Source: Antitrichia curtipendula
Lineage: Eukaryota; Streptophyta; Bryopsida; Hypnales; Leucodontaceae
DNA: 64,000 nt
Assembly: GCA_951230915.1 (NCBI GenBank)
Contig: OX579641.1
Location: 7,626,001-7,690,000, forward strand
Direction: 5' to 3'
The position numbers and the translations under genes are program-made. This document shows positions 26,027 through 37,796 of this stretch, piece by piece (position 1 is the stretch's first letter; the number at the start of each line of letters is the position of its first letter). The notes under the pieces are model-generated. The model did no database searches. It saw only the letters and a program-made list of their open reading frames with translations, and had not been told where the DNA came from.

Positions 26027-26725
26027 ATGAACATTCGGCGTAAAAAGTCTCCAAAATACACAATATATGTATTTTTTTAATATTTTATATTTGGTACTGT
26101 ATATCATGGTATGAAGTTCTAAAATATGATGATGGTAGTTGAATACGATAGCACCAAATAAAAAAACATCAATGCACAATATAAAAATACAAGGCCAGAA
26201 GTTTCTCTGGTAAGTACACTGAAAACTGACAAAAGAATCAATCTGACATGGTTTCATCATTATCCCCTAAAGGACCAAGTGTCCATTCCACGTATGCAAA
26301 TTTGACTACACGGTCATGGGCTCCGTCCTTTAGGGATTATATTGAAAAAAGTTTTTTTGAAGAGTCTCATTGATAGTCAAAAGGGATTCTAGATTCTCTT
26401 GGAATGCATTTTTTGGACACTGTATGAATATTCAGCATATAAAGTCTCCAAAATATACAATATGTACCCAATATATATAAGCTATGTACTATGGTATGAA
26501 GTTCTAAAATATGAATGTTGTAGTTGAATGCAACAACATCATCAAATTAAAAACAAAAATACACAATACAAAAATACGAGGCCAAAAGTTCCTCTGAAAT
26601 CCAACAAAAGAATCAATTCAGTATGGTTACTTTATAATATTGAAAAAGTTTTTGTGGGATCTAGTTGGTATTCAAAAGGGAAATAATTCTAGCTAGATTC
26701 TCTTAGAATGAATAAACCGTATGAA
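26027..26725. repeat. tandem duplication, two units of about 310-390 bp
   Basis: The first unit (about 26027-26415) and the second (about 26423-26725) share GTATGAAGTTCTAAAATATGA, AAAAATAC(A/G)AGGCCA(G/A)AAG, ACAAAAGAATCAAT and GATTCTCTTGGAATG/GATTCTCTTAGAATG in the same order. The first unit is longer because it holds the mini-element at 26260-26335. Confidence 0.75.
26260..26335. mobile_element. 76-bp mini-element with CCCCTAAAGGAC termini
   Basis: Left end TTATCCCCTAAAGGACC, right end CGTCCTTTAGGGATTAT; TTAT on both sides. It is absent from the matching place in the second tandem unit (about 26632), which supports a real insertion. The ends match those of the TTAA-bounded elements elsewhere in the window. 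Confidence 0.6.
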
Positions 26726-28294
26726 TAGACTATGAATTTTCAAAGTGCTGAAAATAGGTGTTTTTAAAATTGACACGAGACTCTCAAGAATGGTAGGGAA
26801 TACATTTTGGACAAGAATATGCAGATGTCTGTTCTGAGAAGGTGTTGGTTTTAGGTGTAGTTACCTTATGTGTGATCTTTGACTAATATATGCTCAGCAG
26901 AGTCATGTGTATATGTACCGGGTCCTTTATGAAACTGAAAATCAAATTCTTTAGTTACGACTACTCTCTCTTTGAATGAAAACCAGTCTAGATTGTTGGA
27001 GATGTTATTTTTCTTATAAGAGGATGTTAGAGAGAATCCAAACAGCAATTAGAATTGATCCAACTATTGAAGGTTGCGGGCACAGAAATATCATCATTGT
27101 GTAACAAATTGTTGACTTTTGAAATTGGCAACAATAAACTGCCTTTCTTTAACCTCGCTAAGCGTCACAGACAGAAGCCAACTTCCTGAGACTGAGTACG
27201 TGCATTTCTGCAATTTTTGAGAGAATCCATCGTACAGATAGTACAAAGATTATAAATTTTGATGAACAAGGTCTTCCATGAATCCTAGTCCTTTTTTTGG
27301 CATGATGAATCTTGTTGGAAATTTGTCGAGGGCAGAGCTGGCACAAATCAAATGCATGCAAGATTTAAGCATGATGTAGAATGTAGAAACAACAATCCAG
27401 GGGGAGAAAAAAATCATGAAATCCTGACTTTTGTGCTGTCTGAAAGTTGCACAATTTAAGGTTCAACTAGTTTGCTACCTTGGACTCATCCTCGTCAGTT
27501 CCGTGTACAGTTCCGTGTACAGTGCATGCCACGTAAGGCAATTATGATCTGATGAGTGCAATCCATGGCGCACATATGCTTCCCTAAAATTGTCGAACTG
27601 TTGTTTGAGGCCAAGGTATACTGTTCAATTAAAATCTGGTGCCAGTTCCTCCTCAAATATGTTTTCAATTCTTTGTGTCCGGAAAATGTCCGGTCTGACA
27701 TTTAGGGGTTTACGGTTTAGGGTTTGGTCCGCTTTGACATTTGTTCATCATCCAATTTTGCATGCATTGTTTTATCCAACTAACTTTCTCATTCATCCAA
27801 TGTAACATTTGAATTTTGAAAATCCAACCTTCTTTAATGTCCAACTCCATGAAATTGTGGTAAAAGATATTTCTGTACAAAGATAGAAGCAAAAATGTGC
27901 CAAGATTTGAAAAATGATTGAGGCATTAAGGGGGTTAAGCTCTTGAAAGTTCAAGCAGGTGCAACTCCACATCCTCATTCCAAAGTTGAATTAAGTTAGC
28001 CTGCAAGAAGTCATTGGTGCCTATCTGGGGTGAGAAAAGAATTGAACAGGTGACTCACTCTACAAATTTATTTCTCCGCAAATGATTCGTAGCAGCTACA
28101 AACAAAGTACTCCGTATCACTAGAGTACACTTGAGATTCTCATCGACTCTTGGCATTGCCCTCATAAAGTTGTACGTACTAGACGACGGATGACTCGAGC
28201 AATACCGTAATATAAATAATAAAATAATAAAATAAATAAAAATAAATAAAAACCTCCTCAGTGTCATCAATTGATCACAGCTTTACCGTCCACG

Positions 28295-28365
28295 GAAGAG
28301 GAAAAACAATAGGGTAGTCACATCTTCTTCATCCCGAGTTCAATTCTCGGTGAATTGAGACGTGG
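28295..28365 (+). repeat. SINE-like fragment
   Basis: CTTCATCCCGAGTTCAATTC resembles a tRNA B box and is shared with 10780-10800. An upstream GGGTAGTC could be an A-box remnant. Too short to classify. Confidence 0.3.
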
Positions 28366-29113
28366 CGCTCTCTATGTGGTTGTCCATGGATTCTGGAGCT
28401 CTCAATTGCCGAGGTTTTCAAAGTACCGTTCTTCTCCCCCGCAAGTGAATAAATGGGTTGAAGAAAAAATTTGTGGAGGTTTTTTCACTCCTAGGTAGCT
28501 CACTTTCATCACAGTTCAATGCATTTCTAGTTCGTCACAGTCACCAGAGTTTTTTTTGTGGTTTGTTTTGCCTACACCACCTACATTCTATGTTGTTTGT
28601 GAGTCCATTGCAGCATTTACAATAGTGAATCTAGTTATGAGAGAAAATTTTCTATGCTGCTCACATTTTGAAGGGATGTCCCACCTTCATGCACAACCCA
28701 CCATTGGTTCTTCTTTTCTCTCCCCAAGTTTGCATTCTTCAAGAAAATTTGCTTCTTGGAGGATGTATGACTACTCCTAATACCATCATGTGAGTGGAGA
28801 ATCACAATGTACTTAAGATCTTCCACTCCATCTGTTATAATAAAGTACATCCAGAAGTAAATTAAAAAATCAACCTCTTGTAAAGTCTGCACCTCTTTGA
28901 CCAAATGTTCTTGGCCAATATCATACGGAAGTTGAAAAGTAAGGTGACAAAAATCCCAGTTGTCAAGAATTACATGGATTTCACGCACCACAAGGAGATA
29001 ACGGGAAATAATCCTTTCGCAAAATGAACAGGATATTTCTTGGCAGGGGTTTAGGGTTGGGTTCTACAAAACCACCAATTCATGATGAGCATGACTTCCT
29101 AGATAAGATCGGT

Positions 29114-30269
29114 ACATTCAAGAGCTGTGAGAGCAGCTGCCTTCCCTCTGACGGAATGATGTGGAATATTCCACACCCAACATTAGCTAATAAGCCACGC
29201 GTCAATAATGTCATACTTATGCTCAGTGCCAAGGTCATGACTGCACAATCGGGTTACTGGGGTGGTAGGAGGTAGAACAAAATATACAAACAAATAATTA
29301 TAAAGATAGATGGTCTGTCAAAACCCAAAGAATTCATTGAGTATTATACCTATGAAATCTAACCATTTGCCATCAGTAACTTATTTTGATTTTTTTTTAG
29401 GAAAGAGAAGCTCTTTATGTAAATATGGGGTGGTAGGAGGTAGAACAACCCATGTGGAATATGTAATTTAGAGTTTGCAATTTCTCAACCGCTCATAGTT
29501 AAGTCTAAAGTAGGAATTGTGTTAAAACTATAATTTCAGACCTCATTTAGGCATAGTAAAATAACTTTTTCCAAAATACTTTGAGCCAAAATAAGTTGTA
29601 GAATCAAGTTAAATTTGATCTCCAAAAATCCGTTTGAGATTTTAATCTTCCACTCAAAAGTTATAGACAAATTTCATAGAGGGGTTTGAAAGGATTTTTT
29701 TTTGACATTTTCATACATCCTCTCTGAAATTTGTCCATAACTTTTGAGTGGAAGATCTAAATCTAAAACGGATTTTTGGAGTTGAAACTTATCTTGATTC
29801 CCCAAATTTTTTTAGTTCAAATTTTTTTGAAAAAATGTATTCCACTATGCCTAAATGAGGTCTGAAATTATAATTTTAACACAATTCCTACTTTAGACTT
29901 AACTATGAGCGGTTGAGAAATTACAAACTCTAAATTACATATCCCACATGGTTGTTCTATCTCCTACTACCCCAAGTGTACATAAAGAGCTTTTCTTTTC
30001 AATAAAAAACTCAAAATAAGTTATTGATGGCAAATGGTTAGATTTCATTGGTATACTACTCAATGAATTCTTTGGGTTTTGGCAGACCGTCTATCTCTAT
30101 AATTATTTGTTTGTATATTTTGTCCTAGAATTAGCCAAAAAAATAGATCGCACCATAAATGTACTGCCATTGTCTCGATCCTGAAGCTTACATCAATAAT
30201 ATGTGGATGCATTTTGTGGATGAAGACTTCAGAGAGGCAAAGGCAGCCTCTCTGAAGGCTCTTGAATGT
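29114..30269. mobile_element. foldback element copy 2, intergenic
   Basis: Same element as at 22083-23280, with ends ACATTCAAGAGC and GCTCTTGAATGT. Here the left arm is longer: 29279-29430 is the reverse complement of about 29985-30125, giving arms of about 400 bp in total. It lacks the roughly 40-bp segment near 22150 of copy 1. Confidence 0.8.
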
Positions 30270-32410
30270 TATGAATATCATGAAAGCTCCTAAGAAAGCT
30301 GCAAATAACAGATTGCATAATAGGGGGAAAGGAAAATGTAAGGTAGAAGCATCCAAAACCGACACTTTTACGGCCCCAGCCAGGTTCATGGTACACATGA
30401 ATTTTTTTTTCGTAGGTAAGAATATTAGCCTACTGAAGTTAAAACCTCTCTAAGAAATTTTTTAATTTTTTAATTTTTTGATATTCACACAATATTCTAT
30501 GAATTTTCGAAGTTGAAAACATAAAATACTTAATCATATTCCCAAGATTCCCTTTAAATAGATATACACCCTTGAAGCACAAAATGTTGAATTCTCATTG
30601 AATGCTTCAAAGAACTCTTCATCTCTCATTGGTTGCTCTTGAAACCTTTTTGGCAATTTTAACCCTTAAATGACGGGCTCATAACCATGGAAATCATATG
30701 TTTTGTCACTGTGTGAATTGTTGGATTAAAATATCACAAAAGCACTCATTGCAAGACCAGAAAATGTCCCTGGCGGTGTATGTGGATTAACTCATGGTGG
30801 GTGGCCGTTCAAGGCCAAAATGTAGATGATAGAATTCAAAAAGGGTCGGTTTCGGAGCCTCCTACTGGTCATCCTAGTGTCCGGGAAGAACCGGCAGCTA
30901 GTTCAAAGTTAGCCGGTGGAATTGGGAAAAAAACTAGTTGCAAATTGAAAACATTGTCAAAAAAACGGTGAAAATGTCTATAAATTTTTTATTTTGAATG
31001 GAAAAAAGAGAAAATAACCGGACTCGGTACTTGAAAAATCGGTTCAATGTGGAAATTGGATGATTTTTGGGGGGTCGGGAGGGCCGTTTCAGACCTGTTC
31101 CCGCCGCTGTTCCCCCGGCAGCAAAAGAACAACCGCTGTCAAAATTTTATTTTTTGAAAAAAAAAAAAAAAAAAAAATTCTTAAAATCTTAGAATGGAAA
31201 AACAAGATGAACAAATTTCTTTTTTTGAATTTTTTTGAATTTTTTTTGTTTTTTTGTATGATGTGGTAGTTGCTTGGCCACGTCACGCAGCTGCTGCGTT
31301 GCAATTCCAGACAGTTTGAGAGAGTCTGGAAACCCTGAGAAACTCACAGCCCTCCACAGGGGCTGAATAACATGTAATATAAAAAAACTTCCCGAACACT
31401 GGGTCATCCCATTTCCACTGCAAATGGTACTGAGCTCCTTGTCAGCAATGCGCTCATTGCCCATGCACTTCTTCACTCCTACGAAGTTAAGATTCCCTGA
31501 AATCGTCTCCATTTCCGAAGGAGAATATCCTGAACGTTATAGAATGATACTAGTTGGACTCATTCCCAATTCACTTTGGAAATGATCAGACTTCAATTCG
31601 AGGTCTTCCCATAATAGGAGTTGATGTGAGGATCAGAGCAACATGCATCCCCACCGCAAACCCCTGTCAGTTCTGTTGCGCGGATAGCTACTCTAATGCG
31701 TACGCAGCATTTTATGAGAAACTTGTCCAAGAAACTGTCTGCACAACATGATGATTTCTCAGGATATACAGTGCAAGGAATGCGCAATTACAGAGTGCCA
31801 TCAGAGTGGGTTGAATGTATTTCATTTGGTAAGGGCTGAATGTGCTTTAGTTTCTACAATCCACCGCCTGTTTGTTGATGAACAAGAGATAAACCGGTGT
31901 GATCCTGTTCACGCCCACAAAGCGGGCACTTATGAATTAGCAGCACAGAGTTCAGTCACCTCCTCCCACGTAAAATTGGTATTCTGCATACATGACTTCC
32001 ACAAAAGAAAGTGCCACTAGTGCCCCAATTAGAACACCTGAATGCCCTCATGCACCAACAACCCACAATCCTCTCAGCAGCAAGAGTCAGAGTCCAGAGA
32101 ATTAAGCAAAATATCACTTGCAGGTAAATTGAGAACACAAGCAAAAACTGCAAATAGGATCGAACGAGACGACACCCTCTAGTCTATGAAAGACGTTTGA
32201 ATAGAACTCACAGTAACGTGCACAGAGATATCAAGCTGTATTTCCAGAGAGCCAATCATACAATGTACAAAATATATGCCTCGAAATATGGCCAACCACA
32301 TCTCGTGACAGTCAATGTTTTGCCTGTAATGAACCTACACAAGAATACTACTACAACGTTGGATTGCACAGACAACATGATTACAACATATACAAGCCTA
32401 CAAAACAACT
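30270..32410. other. intergenic DNA and probable 3' UTR of the plastid protein gene
   Basis: 30659-30765 is a partial copy of the TTAACCC-type repeat. A pure A run (31159-31180) and T-rich tract follow. About 31270-32200 is less AT-rich and may be transcribed, but the short ORFs on both strands (for example minus strand 31189-31512) match nothing I recognise. Confidence 0.5.
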
Positions 32411-33109
32411 CTAGGAAGGCGGTTGTTGCCGGTACGTGTTATATGGCACTCGATTGGGGCCAACCTGGGAAGGTAGCTGCTCTGATTCCAGCAACTGGTA
32501 GGGGTCGACATACGGGGGTGGGCTCGACTGGTAGCCCGTATGTATAAACGCAGGACCAAAGTACACATAAGCAGCTCCAAATGCCAAGAGGCTGGCTACA
32601 ATGAGAGGCCACAAGGACAGCCAAAAGGAACCACCTAGCTTGACAAGCTCTTGTCCTCGGGGCACCAATCCTTCAAGCCCTTCGCTGTTGAGCGCCAACG
32701 AGCGCTTCCTTTGATCACTTGTGTCCCTCTCGTCTGTCGACTTGGGCTTGCTGCTCTCTGTCTCCTCGTCCTTCGTTTTGGTTTCTGTTTCCTTGGTCCC
32801 AAGATCTTGACCTAATTTCTTCCGCTTAGCAAGCTCTCGCATGAAGAGTGTTTCAGGTCGCTCTTCGCCCCCTGAGTCGTTGTTTGGACCTCCTCCCCAG
32901 CGCATCATTATGCATCTCTTGCCTTTTTTCACCCTTAGACTACTGTTCTTGCCCAATGGTAGCGGATGATTGAAACCTCTAATAGGGGCAAGGGGGTTCA
33001 GAATCAAAGAGCGGGAAGAACAGCAACAGCGGGGGACAGTTGACAAGACTAGCTTGAAAGAACTGACTGAAGAAGGAGAGCAGTTCGACAAAACACTTGC
33101 TGCTTCCAT
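32411..33109 (-). CDS. predicted plastid-targeted single-pass membrane protein, unknown function
   Basis: A single 232-residue reading frame on GC-rich DNA. Residues 1 to about 65 are Ser/Ala/Arg-rich with almost no acidic residues, typical of a chloroplast transit peptide; RWGGGPNNDSGGEE follows the likely cleavage region. A Lys/Glu/Thr-rich hydrophilic segment spans about 88-136. One hydrophobic helix (about 163-185, SFWLSLWPLIVASLLAFGAA) is preceded by EGLEGLVPRGQELVKLGG and followed by a Pro/Tyr/Gln-rich tail. The start at 33109 is the first ATG of the frame. I do not recognise the family. The transit peptide and helix are predictions from composition; location in the envelope or thylakoid cannot be told apart. 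Confidence 0.8.
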   Translation of the reverse strand: MEAASVLSNCSPSSVSSFKLVLSTVPRCCCSSRSLILNPLAPIRGFNHPLPLGKNSSLRVKKGKRCIMMRWGGGPNNDSGGEERPETLFMRELAKRKKLGQDLGTKETETKTKDEETESSKPKSTDERDTSDQRKRSLALNSEGLEGLVPRGQELVKLGGSFWLSLWPLIVASLLAFGAAYVYFGPAFIHTGYQSSPPPYVDPYQLLESEQLPSQVGPNRVPYNTYRQQPPS

Positions 33110-33627
33110 GATTGCTGGACAAGGTTGTGGCTATGATGTCCGACTATAAATTGGCTCTACAAAATGTCTACTGACTTTGGCTTAGGTAATTCAGAGCGCA
33201 ATCTGCAGCAATCACAACAAAAACGATGTTCAGTTTCAATCTGAGTGAGGTGGAAACCTGGGACCAGATTCTTCAACTAACTCAGAGGATCAGACATGAT
33301 TCAAAACTAATCAGAAAATAGAATGGCCCGTACTGTAGCCACAACTAAGACAGTCCAACCCCTTTTTAGCGAAATATCCTACTTTTTGTAAGTTCTGTAA
33401 CTCTTTGAATAGAAAATACTTCAAAGATTCAATATCTCCTGGTCCGTGCGAAATTGTGCGAAATGAAGTCTTCGCACCCCTCCATAGCTTTCAGACAGTA
33501 CCTCACAAACAGAACAGAACAAAACAAACTACCGCCCTAAGTAGAACTAATTCTCACTGAAGTGCAGAAGTAAATGCAAATCGAATAATTCCACAGTAAA
33601 CCAAGTGTCCCTGCCTATGCAATCAAT

Positions 33628-34235
33628 TGAAATAACTGCAGCTCTGAGCAGAATTGAATTGATGGGAAGAACAATCAAACCTCAAGACAAGGCATCGAAA
33701 ATACCACAACTTTGCACAACCAAAAAAATAGACATTTCGACAGGACGAATTCCCAAACAAACCCCACACATATCGAGAGATAGCGAACAAATGGAATTAG
33801 GGTTACATTCTTGAATGCCACGGTTCTGAAGCTCCGCTACGTTATACCTCAGTCTCATAGCTCTGAAGTACGAAGAGAGCCAATCTGGAGTAAATCGTCA
33901 ATATGCCATAAATGCATGTAAACTATATCTATATGCACGCCATCTGTCAAAAAACTGCAGCTCCGAGCATAATTGAAGCGCTAAAATTAAGAATGATTTA
34001 CCTCAAGATGAGGCGTTAAAATTACAAAGCAGCTGATGATCACTACAAACTTTGCATAACAGACAGAATCAAGCTTTCAACTGGACGAATTCCCAAACGA
34101 CTACAACTCGAATTAAGAAATAGCGAATAATTCGAACTAGTTTTTTTGTCAGTCTTGAAAGTCAACATTCTAAACCTCTGCTGCACTTCCCCATAGTCTA
34201 AGAGCTCTGAAGCACGAAGAGTGTCAGCCTGCAGG
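33628..34235. repeat. direct duplication in the 5' flank of the plastid protein gene
   Basis: 33628-33890 and 33950-34235 share AACTGCAGCTC(T/C)GAGCA, CCTCAAGA, ACTTTGCA, GGACGAATTCCCAAAC, ATAGCGAA and AGCTCTGAAG(T/C)ACGAAGAG in order. The unit is about 320 bp. It probably lies in the 5' UTR, a leader intron or the promoter of the gene starting at 33109. Confidence 0.75.
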
Positions 34236-34497
34236 CTATCTTTTCTGCAAAACCCAAAAAACTCAAGAAATTCGAGTTTTCACAGAATTCCGAAAACTGC
34301 GAGATTGCACAGGATCGACCAGTTACCACACTGACCTGATTTGGAAAGTGTAAACGAGATGTGCGTTGTTGGCAGCATAAAATTGCAGTCCACTCCTGCG
34401 CAACGCAACTTCTTCATGAGAAGGTTGCCATGGAGATAAAAGCGCAGTGCAAGACTCTGTTTGCAAGTTCTTGTTCGATATGGCGTTGTGGAAGCTC

Positions 34498-34511
34498 AAT
34501 CCTAGGGTTTC
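34498..34511 (-). promoter_or_regulatory. telo-box-like motif (AAACCCTA)
   Basis: CGAAACCCTAGGATT on the minus strand, in a GC-richer patch about 1.4 kb upstream of the plastid protein start codon. Telo-boxes are common near transcription starts of plant housekeeping genes; here it may mark a first, non-coding exon. Inference only. Confidence 0.3.
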
Positions 34512-34632
34512 GTCCCTCCAGCGAACGAGAAATGAAGGACGAGCAGAATCGTTGGAGAAGTCACGGTACTCAGGTCAGTGCTCCTATAACCTACCGCTAA
34601 TAGCAATTGAGCATAGTTATTAAATGAATAAG

Positions 34633-35711
34633 TGTAGATGAACTATTAGGATTTGTTTTTAAGGCTTTTTTGTGATTTGTTTGTCGTTTTTGAGAGTGAT
34701 TTATATGTTTTTTGGTGTGTTTGTATTTAATTTGGTGATATTATATGTATTTTTGTCAATTTGGAATGTGATTTTTGGAGTTAGTTTTTGAGATGTCTAG
34801 TCCAAATAGGAATACGTGTCAAATTGTGATTGATGTGAGTTCTAGTTGGAAATTAGTTGGGTTAGTTTCTTTTTGAGTTTCCAAGTTGGTGGTTACCAAG
34901 TCGGTTAGGTGTCTCTCTCAATTTGAATAACCGCCAAGGTTTGGCTGCCTATTTGGTATGTGAATTTTGTCATTTTGTTTACTCAGTATTGAAGAGTGTC
35001 CACTGCGAGTCCCAGCCAGGTGTGCTGTGTATTTGATTTCTTTGGTGTGTCGTTGTAATCAAGCAGGTGCTTGGTTTTTATGTTTGCATGAATGCATGTT
35101 GGTATGAATGATGAAATCAGGTGTGACTTGTGTGTTTCCCAGTAGGGAGTTGTGTCTGTGATCTAAGGTTGGATAGTGTCTGTGTAAGTCCTATTTGGGA
35201 GTTGCAGATAAAAGCTATCCTGGTGTTTCTTGTGGAGAGAAGTAAAAGAAACTTGACTTGGAGTTAATTTGCTGAAGGTTAAAGTTTATTATGCGAGTGT
35301 AGTTAATTGCCAAGTTGGAAATGGATGTTGAGATGAAAATTAAGTCCTAATTGGAAATCCGAAGAGAGGACTTAGAGACAAATAGAATTACAGTGAAAAT
35401 AGGAATATTGAGAATTTAAAGCTGTGAGCTTAATTATGTATAAGCGGTGGTTTGATCACCAACTTGGATTAATACGAGGAGATTTCATATACAGTTGGTG
35501 TTGTGGGTGTGAGTGAATTATGCAATGTCGTTGTAGATTGAGTGGTTATTAATTTTCCAAATTGGGTCGTAGTCTTCTATTTCGGGATTGTATTACTTAT
35601 TTTTAGGTATTAGTCCCATTAGCATTGATTTCCTACTTGACCATCTCCCTTGGAACGAACTTATTATACTAATAGGGTAGTTTCCGAATAGGTCATTATC
35701 CTTCTTCAACA
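34633..35711 (+). mobile_element. LTR of a Ty3/gypsy-like retrotransposon
   Basis: A GT-rich block that begins near TGTAGATG and ends ...CTTCAACA, directly followed by a primer-binding site. The 3' border is firm because of the PBS; the 5' border is the nearest TGT and is tentative. No second LTR, gag or pol is seen in the window, so this is a truncated 5' end. Confidence 0.6.
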
Positions 35712-35713
35712 TT

Positions 35714-35731
35714 TGGCGCCGCTGCCGGGGA
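35714..35731 (+). mobile_element. retrotransposon primer-binding site
   Basis: TGGCGCCGCTGCCGGGGA differs by one base from TGGCGCCGTTGCCGGGGA, the tRNA-Asp-type PBS found after the 5' LTR of many plant Ty3/gypsy elements. It is a striking GC-rich island in AT-rich DNA, two bases after the CA that ends the LTR. Confidence 0.8.
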
Positions 35732-37796
35732 GACTACTAAGTAGGTTGATTCATGTTTAAAAAAATCAATTGCTAATAGAATGATAGATCCTAATTTGGA
35801 ATTTTTTTGTCCGAGAACATCAAGAGAGAATCATCTACAATAAGTTATGTATTAGATAAATCGTACATAACCGGTTGTATATTTTTCAATCACAACTTTT
35901 GATCTTCATGATCCAAGGGTGTAGGAAACAAGTTGAAAGGAAAGAAGGTTATGAGTTGCAACTTGTAATGGCAATGGTGATGGGTTGCCAATAGGATGGT
36001 GCCATATTAGCGTTGAAAAGTCAACAACCGGTTATGAATTTTTGAAGTATTGTCCAAAAATCGATTAGAGTCATGTTTTGATTGTGTACATTTTTCGTAA
36101 TTGATATCTAGTTTTGGTATTTCTTTCTAGTCAAGATACAAATGTGTTTTTTTGGTCAGTGATGATTTTCATGGCATTCCAAGCACTGCAACAAAACTTC
36201 ATCACATCCAAAAACAGGTCAATTAATTGTTTACTCTACTCATGCAATTCATTATGTCAACTAGCAACCAACCACAAGCTTCTCTGTATAAAAACAAAAG
36301 AATCTTTGTCATACAAAATATGTGAATGTACTAATTGTAGAAGGAATATTTCAAGGAATTGACAACATTGGCAAAAATTACTTATTTGCTATAGCCAAGA
36401 GAATCTGAAGGCAAGTCAACCATTAGTTGTGCAATTTTTGTTTTATTTGAAGTTGTCTAGGGTTTTCATGTATTAAAGGGGATGCCATTAGGAGATAAAA
36501 AAGACTAACCCCTAAAGTCCCGTTGGCCCTATGGGGGCCAAATTATACCCTTGGGTAGGCTCATACAATCTCAATATTCATTGTAATTTTTTGAACTTTT
36601 TTTGAAGCTAGAAAAACACATAAGCTTCATGGGAATATAATTTTTATTTCAATCAATGTGAGGGAACAAAAGTTATGGCACAATAAGTTGAAAACGGAGG
36701 TTTACTTAGTGGGCAATATAAAAACAATCTTAGAAAGTCTAAATTCAATTCAATTTTTTTTTCCTAAAATATTATATTTTGTCTACATGTGAAGCTTTAA
36801 TTCATTCTATTTGGACTAGTGATGAGAAAGTTATGGACAATCTTGTTTTTCCGGCAATCTAAGCATCTTCTTCAAAAAATAACTTATAGAATTCATTTTT
36901 GAATGCAATTTTCACATTTTTTCAAATTAAATTGTTTTACAAGATTAAGTATGCTTGCTAAAACAATCTCACCATTGGGATTATTGTGTCTTAGTTCCAT
37001 CTTAGAGGTATTAACAATTTAGTCTGTCTTTCAATTTTAGACCTACTTCTACTTAGCATTTTTTTAAAGAATGAAAACCAAGTATGTGTGTGTGTATATT
37101 AGATTTTCTAGACTTTCAACTCAATTCTTCAACATAATTTTTTTTTAATTCAAAGTTTATAGTGCAAAAAAATTCCACAAATGGTGGTCAAAGTCATCTA
37201 AAATTGCAAGCTAGAATTCAAAAGAAACTATTTTTCCAAATTTGGATGCTAATATCTTTCAATCTGTACAGTCAAACTTCATGAAACTCTTACCACATAA
37301 TCTGAGGCAAGTCAAGTACAAGATCCTATATTAAGATTTAAAAAAACTTATTTTTCTGTTTTATTGGGCAAATACAACAACAATGGCAATTTTGAATGTT
37401 TTTGATAGAAAAATGGCCTTGGGACTTTAGGAATTAAATGCACTACAAAAATTAATTGTTTGAGTACAATACTTATTCTAATTGTATACGAGATCTGTAG
37501 TAGGAAAGTGAGAAAGGGTGATTCCAACTGCTCAAAAATGGGATGTCAATTCTTTACCTTACCACCAAATGTTTCAATGCATTAACCTTTAAAGAAAAAT
37601 CAAAACATGAATTTTTCACATAGTTTTTTTAATTTTAAATGTTTTTAAGCTTAACTAAGAAAATGTAGCTCCAATAATCTACATATTTTTCCACTTGAAT
37701 TTTTTTCAAAATCATTAAAATTATGATTTTTGTGACACTTTGAAGCTAGTATTTTAAAAACTCAAAATGCCCCATTTTTGAACTTTCTCTATTTAG
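35732..37796. other. AT-rich intergenic DNA
   Basis: Apart from the MITE copy at 36505-36800, I see no gene and no intact repeat. Any internal region of the retrotransposon has been lost or has decayed past recognition. Confidence 0.5.
36505..36800. mobile_element. MITE, copy B of the 20212-20490 family
   Basis: Starts CTAACCCCTAAAGTCCCGTT and aligns over its length with 20212-20490. The right terminus has decayed, and TTAA is not visible there. Confidence 0.5.

Larger units (their letters stand above)
25990..29113. other. intergenic DNA without a recognised gene
   Basis: Apart from the tandem duplication, mini-element and SINE-like fragment, this contains an A/T simple repeat (about 28200-28255), a short tandem GTTCCGTGTACA (27499-27522) and telomere-like TTTAGGG units near 27697-27722. 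Short ORFs show no family similarity I can name. Confidence 0.5.

Noticed and set aside
31189..31512. 107-residue minus-strand ORF (METISGNLNF start) as a gene
   Set aside because: Its C-terminal third is a translated homopolymer tract, and no domain or splice partner was found.
32197..32547. 116-residue plus-strand ORF
   Set aside because: Overlaps the plastid protein gene on the other strand; its second half is a shadow of that coding exon.
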